A DNA stretch of 12,003 bases from assembly GCA_017935525.1 (NCBI GenBank), contig JAGBHJ010000124.1, positions 1 to 12,003 of the forward strand, read 5' to 3'. The DNA is from Clostridia bacterium (lineage in GTDB: Bacteria > Bacillota > Clostridia > HGM11327). The position numbers were made by a program, and so were the translations under genes. The notes under the pieces are model-generated. The model saw only the letters and a list, made by a program, of their open reading frames with translations. It did not search any database and was not told the origin of the DNA. Shown here one piece after another: positions 1 through 6,538 of this stretch; position 1 is the first letter of the stretch, and every line of letters begins with the position of its first letter.

Positions 1-362
1 CAATATTCGTTACGTTCTTCTTTTTCTTTGCTCTGTTTTGCTTTTTCAGAGTGCTGATGAGAAATCCGTACGTACCCATATTCCTGTGCCTGTTCTTCCA
101 CAGTCTGTTTTATTCGTTGACAAAAAACATACAGTATGGTGAGGCGGATCTGATGCTGTCGCTGGTAAACCCCTATATGTCAGCCTACCTTTTGAGCGAT
201 ACCATGTGCGATAAGATCGCTACCCAACATGAGCAATTTGCTCTACTGATGAACGGATGGACGAACAACCGAATAATGTTTTTTGCCATTGGCGTTATGC
301 TGATGATAATAACCTGGCTGCTGCTCCGCAAGGAGACCTTGCACAAGGGCTTTGGTGACTAA
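1..362 (+). CDS. ABC-2 type transporter permease, C-terminal part (5' end outside window)
   Basis: The reading frame is open from base 3 to the TAA at 360-362, so this is the end of a longer gene; the GTG at 51 is internal. About 119 residues are visible. They include a very Phe-rich hydrophobic stretch at bases 3-50, a second hydrophobic segment (YVPIFLCLFFHSLFYSL), a polar loop containing NPYMSAYLLSD, and a final membrane helix (MFFAIGVMLMIITWLLL) followed by a short basic cytoplasmic tail. It lies 35 nt upstream of an ABC ATPase on the same strand, which fits the membrane subunit of that transporter. The ABC-2 permease call is inferred from the terminal helix pattern and the neighbour; no sequence motif proves it, and the substrate cannot be told. 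Confidence 0.6.
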   Translation, partial: IFVTFFFFFALFCFFRVLMRNPYVPIFLCLFFHSLFYSLTKNIQYGEADLMLSLVNPYMSAYLLSDTMCDKIATQHEQFALLMNGWTNNRIMFFAIGVMLMIITWLLLRKETLHKGFGD

Positions 363-397
363 AGAGATAAGTTTTCAAACGGAAAGGATATAATATA

Positions 398-1270
398 ATG
401 ATTGAAATAAGAGAAGTTACAAAAATATACCCCATGGGTAAGAAAAAGGCGTTGGATAACGTAAGCTTTGATATTCCCAACGGAATATTCGGCCTTATCG
501 GCAGAAACGGCGCAGGAAAGACCACTCTGATGAGAATTATTGCCACGGTAATGGACCAGACGGGTGGTGCGATATATTTTGACGGCAAGGAGCTTAAGGC
601 AAACAGGGACGAATTCAGAAAGTCCCTTGGATACCTGCCCCAGAGCACAAAGCTTATGCCCAGACTGAATATTGTGGAGTTTTTGGACTATATCTGCATT
701 ATGAAGGGTGTAAAGGACAAGAAAGAGAGAAAGGAAAAGATCGCAGAGGCAATTGAGACCGTTGGCCTTGTGGGGGAGGAGAAAAAGAAGCTTGGTAATT
801 ACTCGGGTGGTATGCTCCGCAGAGCAGGAATTGCTCAGGCACTTATTGAGGACCCCAAGGTACTTATTATTGACGAGCCTACAACAGGTCTTGACCCCGA
901 GGAAAGACTGTACTTCCTCAATCTGCTTTCAAGGATCGCAATGGAGAGAACTATTATCTTCTCCACCCATATTACTGCCGATATCGAAAACCTGTGCAGA
1001 AATATCTGTATTCTGGAGCAGGGCAAGGTAAAATACACGGGTGATAAGGACGACTTTATCGACGGCATCCGAGGCAGGCTCTGGGAAATTGAGGGCACGG
1101 CGGAGGACGAAGCCAAGCTGAGGCAGGAGGCAATAGTAACGTCAGTTTCATACGTAGACGGCAATGCAAAGGTGCGTTACGTGGCGGATGAGGCGTATGG
1201 CGACTCCGTTGAGGTAAAGCCCACTCTTGAGGATGCATACATCCATGCTCTGGGCGGCGTAAAGAGATAA
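398..1270 (+). CDS. ABC transporter ATP-binding protein (exporter type)
   Basis: This 290-residue protein is the ATPase that would power transport by the membrane protein encoded just upstream. All nucleotide-binding elements are present: Walker A GRNGAGKTT (residues 35-43), Q-loop Gln82, signature YSGGM (135-139), Walker B VLIIDEP with catalytic Glu160, D-loop GLDP, and switch His191 in STHI. A C-terminal extension of about 70 residues ends in PTLEDAYI, typical of ATPases paired with ABC-2 permeases (multidrug, antibiotic or polysaccharide export classes). The ATG at 398 follows GGAAAGG at 381-387. The gene ends 35 nt before a strong terminator, so it closes its operon. The domain order and the absence of a fused membrane domain favour a half-transporter subunit. 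The substrate is unknown. Confidence 0.93.
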   Translation: MIEIREVTKIYPMGKKKALDNVSFDIPNGIFGLIGRNGAGKTTLMRIIATVMDQTGGAIYFDGKELKANRDEFRKSLGYLPQSTKLMPRLNIVEFLDYICIMKGVKDKKERKEKIAEAIETVGLVGEEKKKLGNYSGGMLRRAGIAQALIEDPKVLIIDEPTTGLDPEERLYFLNLLSRIAMERTIIFSTHITADIENLCRNICILEQGKVKYTGDKDDFIDGIRGRLWEIEGTAEDEAKLRQEAIVTSVSYVDGNAKVRYVADEAYGDSVEVKPTLEDAYIHALGGVKR

Positions 1271-1303
1271 CAAGGAAACCCAAAACCAATAATACTGACA
1301 AAG

Positions 1304-1351
1304 CACAGTCTGCGGCAGAGAATACTTTTGCTGCAGACTGCGTTTTTATTT
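1304..1351 (+). terminator. Rho-independent terminator after the ABC transporter genes
   Basis: Bases 1306-1320 pair with 1326-1340 in a stem of about 15 bp with a few G-U pairs and a 5-nt loop. The core is CAGTCTGC against GCAGACTG. The stem is followed at 1343 by TTTTTATTT. This is a textbook intrinsic terminator and it separates the ABC transporter unit from the next promoter. Confidence 0.93.
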
Positions 1352-1359
1352 GTATGGGC

Positions 1360-1388
1360 TTGAAATCAGCGGCCTGTTGTGGTAAAAT
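1360..1388 (+). promoter_or_regulatory. Sigma-A type promoter for the MBL-GNAT-sfsA unit
   Basis: A -35 box TTGAAA (1360-1365) and a -10 box TAAAAT (1383-1388) are separated by 17 nt. TG at 1380-1381, one base before the -10 box, gives an extended -10. Transcription would begin near 1395, leaving a leader of about 30 nt before the ATG at 1426. The promoter lies directly downstream of the preceding terminator. Confidence 0.75.
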
Positions 1389-1425
1389 ATTGTGTGGACG
1401 GCAACAGCCGTAGAAAGAGTGAAGT

Positions 1426-2307
1426 ATGAGAGATATAAAAATTACAGACGTAAGGGCGGTGCCGGGCGACAGCGCGTTTTTGCTGGATGATGGCAAAACG
1501 ACTATAATGTACGATTCGGGCTTTGCCTTTACCGGGTACCGTGTTGCGGAGAATATAAGCAATATCCTTGGAGAAAGGGAGCTGGACTACGTGTTTTTGA
1601 CACATTCCCACTACGACCACGCCTTGGGCTCGGTATACGCAAAAAGGCGTTGGCAGAATGCCAAGGTGGTGGCGGGGGACTACGCCACGAGGATATTTGC
1701 AAAGCCTACCGCAAGGGCGGTAATGCGGGATCTGGACGGGAAATTTGCCCAGCAATGCGGGGTCAATGAGTACGAGGATCTGATAGACGAGCTTTGTGTT
1801 GATATTGAGGTCAAGGACGGGGATATCATCAATGCGGGGGATATGAAAATACGCGCCGTTGCCCTGCCTGGGCACACAAAATGCTCCGTTGGGTATTACA
1901 TCAAGGAAAACAAGCTGCTTTTGGGCACGGAGACCATAGGCGTTTACGGAGGCGATAAGGGCGTTGTGGTGCCCTCGTATCTGATAGGGTACAACACCGC
2001 ACTGGAATCCATCAGGCGGATAAAGCTGATGGATATTGACAATATACTGGTGCCTCATTATGGGCTTTTGTCAAAGAGCGAAACTGCGGATTACCTTGCC
2101 GTGGCAGAGGAAAGTGCTGTTTCCACAGCGGAGGACATTGCCTCAATATTGAGGGCGGGCGGTAGCGACGGGGATGCCTTCGAATATTTTAAGAACAGAT
2201 TTTACCACGGATATATCCGAAGTATTTACCCCATTGACGCCATGACGCTAAACACAAGCATTATGATAAAGCTGATAAGAAAAGAGATTTTGGGACAGGA
2301 GATATGA
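1426..2307 (+). CDS. MBL-fold metallo-hydrolase
   Basis: This 293-residue soluble protein belongs to the metallo-beta-lactamase fold superfamily of metal-dependent hydrolases. The metal-binding HxHxDH motif is THSHYDHALG (His60, His62, Asp64, His65). A third-ligand His150 lies in LPGHT and the last His211 in VPHYG. At the position where most members have a bridging Asp (usually S/G-D-T) this protein has Glu169 in LLLGTETIG. The length suits a stand-alone MBL domain with a C-terminal helical extension. Hydrolases of this type act on thioesters, phosphodiesters, lactones or other substrates, and sequence alone does not pick one. The ATG at 1426 has only a modest purine-rich site (AAAGAGTGAAG) before it. 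It opens a three-gene unit and its TGA is one base from the next ATG. Confidence 0.87.
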   Translation: MRDIKITDVRAVPGDSAFLLDDGKTTIMYDSGFAFTGYRVAENISNILGERELDYVFLTHSHYDHALGSVYAKRRWQNAKVVAGDYATRIFAKPTARAVMRDLDGKFAQQCGVNEYEDLIDELCVDIEVKDGDIINAGDMKIRAVALPGHTKCSVGYYIKENKLLLGTETIGVYGGDKGVVVPSYLIGYNTALESIRRIKLMDIDNILVPHYGLLSKSETADYLAVAEESAVSTAEDIASILRAGGSDGDAFEYFKNRFYHGYIRSIYPIDAMTLNTSIMIKLIRKEILGQEI

Positions 2308-2308
2308 T

Positions 2309-2749
2309 ATGGCAAATATAATAAGGATGGCAGAGGAACACAGAGAATGCGTGCTGGATATGATGAGGGTGTTTTACACATCCCCTGCGGTATTTACAGA
2401 CGGCTCCGAGGAGATATACAAAAATGACGCTGAGCATTGTATAAGTGACGATCCCTTTGTGGAGGGATACGTCTTTGAGGAGGATGGAAGTATCGTTGGC
2501 TACGCAATGCTGGCAAAGAGCTTTTCCACGGAATTCGGCAGAAGATGCATATGGATAGAGGACCTTTATTTGCTTCCCCAATGCAGGGGCAAGGGTATAG
2601 GCTCGGAGTTTTTCCGCTTTGTGGAGGAAAAATATCCCGATGCAATACTGCGCCTTGAGGTGGAGGAAGAAAACGCCTCTGCCGTACACACGTACAAAAA
2701 GAACGGCTTTGACGTTTTGCCATACATGGAAATGAAGAAGATACTGTAA
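2309..2749 (+). CDS. GNAT family N-acetyltransferase
   Basis: This 146-residue protein is predicted to transfer an acyl group, usually acetyl from acetyl-CoA, to an amine. The acetyl-CoA pyrophosphate-binding motif A is clear: IEDLYLLPQCRGKGIG, with Gln91, Arg93, Gly94, Gly96 and Gly98. Motif B follows as LRLEVEEENASAV with Asn122 and then YKKNGF with Tyr129, the usual general-acid region. The single domain fills the whole protein. The start is preceded by AGGAGAT overlapping the end of the MBL gene, and only one base separates the upstream TGA from this ATG. Its own stop shares one base with the sfsA start. Substrate is not predictable; GNATs of this pattern modify small amines, antibiotics or protein N termini. 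Confidence 0.9.
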   Translation: MANIIRMAEEHRECVLDMMRVFYTSPAVFTDGSEEIYKNDAEHCISDDPFVEGYVFEEDGSIVGYAMLAKSFSTEFGRRCIWIEDLYLLPQCRGKGIGSEFFRFVEEKYPDAILRLEVEEENASAVHTYKKNGFDVLPYMEMKKIL

Positions 2750-3429
2750 TGAGGTATTCCCACATAGTACGAGGCGTTTTTGTTGACCGCCCAAACAGAT
2801 TTATTGCAAACGTTGAGGTAGCCGGCGAGGTCTCTGTTTGCCATGTTAAGAACACGGGCAGATGCAGGGAGCTTTTGATAAAGGGCGTGACCGTGGTGCT
2901 GGAAGCATCCAAAAACCCTTTGAGAAAAACAAAATATGACCTTGTGGCAGTTTATAAGGGAGATAAGCTTATAAACATAGACAGCCAGGCGCCAAATGCA
3001 GTTTTTGGCGAGTGGGCAAGGACAAGCGGTTTTTTTGGAGAAGCCCCCACCGTAAGGGCGGAGCAGACCTACGGAAGCTCCAGGTTTGATTATTATGTGG
3101 AGCATGACGGCAGGCGCGCTTACGTTGAGGTAAAGGGGGTTACCCTGGAGCAGGACGGCGTGGTGATGTTCCCCGATGCGCCTACCGAAAGGGGCGTAAA
3201 GCACATAAACGAGCTGATAAAGGCAAAAAAGGACGGGTTTGATGCGTATCTTTTCTTTGTGGTGCAGATGGAGGAGTGCAGATACTTTACTCCAAACAGA
3301 GTCACCCACAGAGCGCTGGCAGATGCACTTTGTGAAGCACGCAGAGAGGGTGTTGACATCCGTGCGTATTGCTGTAACGTCAGCGAGGATGGGATGACGA
3401 TCAAAGATCCCGTGGACGTTGTGCTGTGA
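2749..3429 (+). CDS. sfsA: SfsA family DNA-binding/nuclease-like protein
   Basis: This 226-residue protein matches SfsA (sugar fermentation stimulation protein) along its length. Family landmarks seen are the N-terminal OB-like segment with KNTGRCRELL (34-43), PNAVFGEWA (82-90), the core GSSRFDYYVE with Asp114, YVEVKGVTL with Glu127 and Lys129, MFPDAPTERGVKH (140-152), and a C-terminal FVVQME region. Asp114, Glu127 and Lys129 fit a PD-(D/E)XK-type nuclease core, and the family has been linked to DNA binding and, in E. coli, to maltose metabolism. The biochemical role in Clostridia is not established. The start overlaps the previous stop in TAATG, implying translational coupling. No convincing terminator follows before the next promoter. 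Confidence 0.93.
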   Translation: MRYSHIVRGVFVDRPNRFIANVEVAGEVSVCHVKNTGRCRELLIKGVTVVLEASKNPLRKTKYDLVAVYKGDKLINIDSQAPNAVFGEWARTSGFFGEAPTVRAEQTYGSSRFDYYVEHDGRRAYVEVKGVTLEQDGVVMFPDAPTERGVKHINELIKAKKDGFDAYLFFVVQMEECRYFTPNRVTHRALADALCEARREGVDIRAYCCNVSEDGMTIKDPVDVVL

Positions 3430-3475
3430 TGAACGGGGAATGACAAAATATGTCTGCTTTTGTGGAGAAAACGGC

Positions 3476-3504
3476 TTGAATTATAAGTGGATATGTGATA
3501 TTAT
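3476..3504 (+). promoter_or_regulatory. Sigma-A type promoter for the GH42-like operon
   Basis: A -35 box TTGAAT (3476-3481) and a -10 box TATTAT (3499-3504) lie 17 nt apart, with TG at 3496-3497 forming an extended -10. Transcription would start near 3511, leaving about 27 nt of leader before the ATG at 3538. The spacing from sfsA is 108 bases. I see no terminator in that gap, so some read-through from sfsA is possible. I see no obvious operator dyad or catabolite-response element overlapping the boxes. Confidence 0.7.
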
Positions 3505-3537
3505 ATTCTATATTATTATGGATAATGGGAGAGTGCT

Positions 3538-5517
3538 ATGAAGAATAATTCATTTAATTACGGAAGCGTTCTTAAGGTGACAAGGTATGACACCATGGAG
3601 GATATAGAAAGAAATTTCAGTCTGATGCACGACTGCGGAATGGATACGGTGGTAATTTGGCCGGCGTCCTTCTGGTGGGAGGAAAAGAAGGAGGGTTATC
3701 CCTTTAATACGGGCAAGGAGATCCTGAAGATAGCGGAAAAATACGAGATAAAGGTAATTATGGAGCTGGCAGGTCAGCATACGTCCTTTGAGTATATGCC
3801 CGACTTTATGCTGAAAAAGGAATACCATCCCGTGGACCAGTACGGCCACCGCGAGATAGGTCAGGACAGCTTTGGCTTTATGAATTATTTCCATCCCGAG
3901 GTAAACGAGATCATATGCCAACACTACAAAAACGCAGCTGCTGCTTATAAGGAATACCCTGCGCTTATAGGGTATGACGTGTTCAACGAAACCATGTTCA
4001 GATCCTTTGATAAGTACACAATGGAGGAATTCCGCACGTGGCTTAAGGAAAAGTACGGCACGATAGAAAAGCTCAACGAGGTCTGGGACAGGACTTACAG
4101 TCAATGGAGCCAGATTGAGTACGAGGAATGGAAGTGGATGAGCATCATGCCCGTGGCGGATTTTGGTGCGTTCAAGAATGCGTCCATAGGCAGGTTTATG
4201 AGGAATTGGTGTGACGTCATCAGAAGCGTTGATACGGAGCATTTCCTCATTGCGGATAATATCCACGCAACTGCAACTCCAATGGGTGACTACGAGCGCC
4301 CACAGGATGATTTTGACTTAAAGAACGTGGTGGATGAGATCGGTATGTCATTCTACCCCAAGCAGATGAGGTCCACAACGGAAACGCAGTTAAGGCACGA
4401 GGTGTTTGATGCATTTTATGCCGCATCAAAAAGAGAGGGCTTTTTTATCTCCGAGATGCAGACCCACGTGCAGGCACTCCACAACCCCACCACCTGCGTG
4501 CGTCCCTACGAGCTTAAGCGCTGGTGCATGGAGGCATATGCCGCAGGTATAAAGGGTCTTATCTATTGGATGTGGCGCCCATTTGATAAGGGATTGCAGA
4601 CAATGGGCAGAGGTCTGGTTGACCATAGAGACCGTCCGACTGAAAGGTATGACGCGGCTAAGGAAATGTCCCGTACCTTTGAGAAGTACGGCACGCTTAC
4701 CCCAGTAAGAGGTAAGGTGGCGGTGCTGTATGACTCCGTGTGTGAGGATCTCCACAGAGTAGTAACAAAAACATACGGTCTTGACAGAACGATATATAAC
4801 TCCTCCCTTTATGGCGCATACAAGGCGTTGTTTGACAATAACGTAAAGTGCGACGTCATAACCTTGGGCGAGGTAAACGAATACAAGGCAGTCATACTCA
4901 GCAACCAGCTGGTTATGGACGAGGCAAGGTCAAAGGTGCTGACGGAATACGTCAGAAACGGCGGCGTGCTTATAGTTGACGGCAGATTTGGCGTTACGGA
5001 TGCGGAGTCCCGTGTAAATAAGGACTTGCCCGGTGGTCTTATGAATAAGCTCTGCGGTACGGATTTTTACGATCTTGATTATGAGGGGCTTGATTTTGAC
5101 TACGACGGCATAAGAGTGGACGGATACTACTCCAGAGATCTGGTATACCATACGGACGGCCAGTGCCTTGCAAGCTTTGACGACGGCAAGTGCGCTGTAA
5201 ACAGCGTCAAGTACGGCAAGGGTGAGGTCATCACCATTGGCACATACCTTTGGTACGGCTATGCAAAGGAGCCAAAGGAGAGCGTTTGCAGATTTGCGAG
5301 AAAGCTTGTTGACAGGTACGACCTGGCATTCGTTGAGGCGGAGGGAGACGTTTCCGTCAAGGTCAGCCAAAATGATGATAATTATCTGATATTCGTATTC
5401 AATTATACGGATAAGGATCAGCAGGCAAGCGTCAAGGTCAATATTGACGGCAAGCAGTACGAGGAAAGCCTTGTTGTGGAGGCAAACGGCGTTGCCATTG
5501 TGGAAAAGGCAAAGTAA
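3538..5517 (+). CDS. GH42-like (clan GH-A) glycoside hydrolase, probably cytoplasmic
   Basis: This 659-residue protein resembles family GH42 beta-galactosidases in length and layout. It has an N-terminal TIM barrel (about 1-390), a Rossmann-like trimerisation domain (about 391-600, starting RGKVAVLYDS) and a small C-terminal beta domain (about 600-659). Clan GH-A catalytic residues are visible: acid/base Glu151 preceded by Asn150 in GYDVFNE, and nucleophile Glu306 in FISEMQ. The barrel closes with GLIYWMWRPFDKG, as in GH42. There is no signal peptide, so it should act on imported oligosaccharides. The ATG at 3538 follows GGGAGAG. It leads a four-gene operon and its stop overlaps manA in TAATG. 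GH42 members are mainly beta-galactosidases, but the divergent active-site segments and a mannose-6-phosphate isomerase next door also allow other activities, such as beta-mannosidase of the related GH164 type. Family-level confidence is high; substrate is uncertain. Confidence 0.85.
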   Translation: MKNNSFNYGSVLKVTRYDTMEDIERNFSLMHDCGMDTVVIWPASFWWEEKKEGYPFNTGKEILKIAEKYEIKVIMELAGQHTSFEYMPDFMLKKEYHPVDQYGHREIGQDSFGFMNYFHPEVNEIICQHYKNAAAAYKEYPALIGYDVFNETMFRSFDKYTMEEFRTWLKEKYGTIEKLNEVWDRTYSQWSQIEYEEWKWMSIMPVADFGAFKNASIGRFMRNWCDVIRSVDTEHFLIADNIHATATPMGDYERPQDDFDLKNVVDEIGMSFYPKQMRSTTETQLRHEVFDAFYAASKREGFFISEMQTHVQALHNPTTCVRPYELKRWCMEAYAAGIKGLIYWMWRPFDKGLQTMGRGLVDHRDRPTERYDAAKEMSRTFEKYGTLTPVRGKVAVLYDSVCEDLHRVVTKTYGLDRTIYNSSLYGAYKALFDNNVKCDVITLGEVNEYKAVILSNQLVMDEARSKVLTEYVRNGGVLIVDGRFGVTDAESRVNKDLPGGLMNKLCGTDFYDLDYEGLDFDYDGIRVDGYYSRDLVYHTDGQCLASFDDGKCAVNSVKYGKGEVITIGTYLWYGYAKEPKESVCRFARKLVDRYDLAFVEAEGDVSVKVSQNDDNYLIFVFNYTDKDQQASVKVNIDGKQYEESLVVEANGVAIVEKAK

Positions 5518-6536
5518 TGAGCAAAAGGGTGTTGCGACAGCTGCCGACCTTTGCGGCAAGGACTTACAAGGGCGGCGGTGTGCTCCGCAGATTTGTGGGG
5601 CAGGAGCCATTTGAGGACGATTTTTATCCGGAGGATTGGATATCGTCCTTTACAGAGGCAAAAAACAGAAATTACGTGCCCAACGAGGGTATTTCCCGTG
5701 TGCTTGTTGACGGCGAGGAAAGGCTCATCACCCAAGTGGTGACAGCGGAGGACTTTGGCCCGGGCAGGGAAAACAGCGGTGTGCTTATTAAGTTGCTTGA
5801 TTCTGCGGAGAGGCTGGGCATACAGGTCCACCCTACAAAGGAGTACGCAAAGAGGATATTTGATGCCGACTACGGCAAGACGGAATGCTGGTACATCCTG
5901 GGCAAAAGGGATGAGTTCGCCTGTGTGTATCTTGGCTTTAAGGAGCACGTGACGAGGGAATACTGGCGTGAGCTTTTTCAAAAGCAGGATATTGACGGTA
6001 TGCTCAACTGTCTGCACAGACTCAACGTGAGCCCGGGTGAAGTAATACTTGTGTCCGGGGGCACGCCCCATGCCATCGGCGCAGGGTGCTTTATGATAGA
6101 GATCCAGGAGCCGTCGGACTATACCATGAGGGTGGAAAAGGTCACCGTGGCAGGGGAGGTGCTGACGCCTCAGCAAATACACTACGGCGCAGGGGAGGAG
6201 GCAATGCTGGATTGCTTTGACTACACGCCAATGAGTGAGGATGAGCTTCGCCGCCGATTTGTGTTAAAGCCTTCCATGGGGAAAAACGGGGAGCAAAGGC
6301 TTGTGACGTATGATGATACGCCTTGCTTTGCGTTAAGTCTTGTTGACAAGGTGGACTATAACGACGAGCCGCAAAGCTTTGTGACGCTGGTGGCACTTGC
6401 AGATGGCGGTGTGCTTGAATGTGGCGGCAATACAGAGGAATTAAAGAGGGGAGATAGATTTTTTGTTCCTGCAGGGGCGGAATATACCCTAAAGGGAGCA
6501 AAGGCGGTTATTTGCTATCCTCCCAAGAAGGGATAA
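5517..6536 (+). CDS. manA: Mannose-6-phosphate isomerase, class I (cupin type)
   Basis: This 339-residue enzyme interconverts mannose-6-phosphate and fructose-6-phosphate in the cytoplasm, feeding mannose into glycolysis or drawing hexose out for mannosylation. The zinc site of type I PMIs is complete: Gln103 and His105 in GIQVHPTKEYA, Glu123 in GKTECWYILG, and His185 in GGTPHAIGAG. The conserved arginine region follows as EIQEPSDYTMRV (Arg205). The C-terminal half is the second cupin. The length fits the short Bacillus/Clostridia form rather than the longer enteric one. The ATG shares one base with the GH42-like stop (TAATG), and the next gene begins 2 nt after this stop. Sitting between glycosidase genes, it is more likely catabolic than biosynthetic, though no sugar kinase is encoded in the window. 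Confidence 0.93.
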   Translation: MSKRVLRQLPTFAARTYKGGGVLRRFVGQEPFEDDFYPEDWISSFTEAKNRNYVPNEGISRVLVDGEERLITQVVTAEDFGPGRENSGVLIKLLDSAERLGIQVHPTKEYAKRIFDADYGKTECWYILGKRDEFACVYLGFKEHVTREYWRELFQKQDIDGMLNCLHRLNVSPGEVILVSGGTPHAIGAGCFMIEIQEPSDYTMRVEKVTVAGEVLTPQQIHYGAGEEAMLDCFDYTPMSEDELRRRFVLKPSMGKNGEQRLVTYDDTPCFALSLVDKVDYNDEPQSFVTLVALADGGVLECGGNTEELKRGDRFFVPAGAEYTLKGAKAVICYPPKKG

Positions 6537-6538
6537 AT

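Noticed and set aside
386..400. TATAAT-like bases just before the ABC ATPase start
   Set aside because: They touch the ATG, have no suitable -35 box, and would leave no leader with the ribosome binding site; the ATPase is more likely co-transcribed with the permease.
3430..3475. Possible terminator after sfsA
   Set aside because: Only a short TTTT/AAAA pairing with a C-C mismatch can be drawn and no T tract follows.
5418..6182. 254-codon open frame on the - strand across the GH42-manA junction
   Set aside because: It lies opposite two genes with clear family motifs and resembles no family I recognise; its composition follows from the + strand codon bias.
6512..6538. Upstream TTG start for the DUF2264 gene
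   Set aside because: It lies inside manA without a ribosome binding site, while the ATG at 6539 has AGAAGGG at proper spacing.
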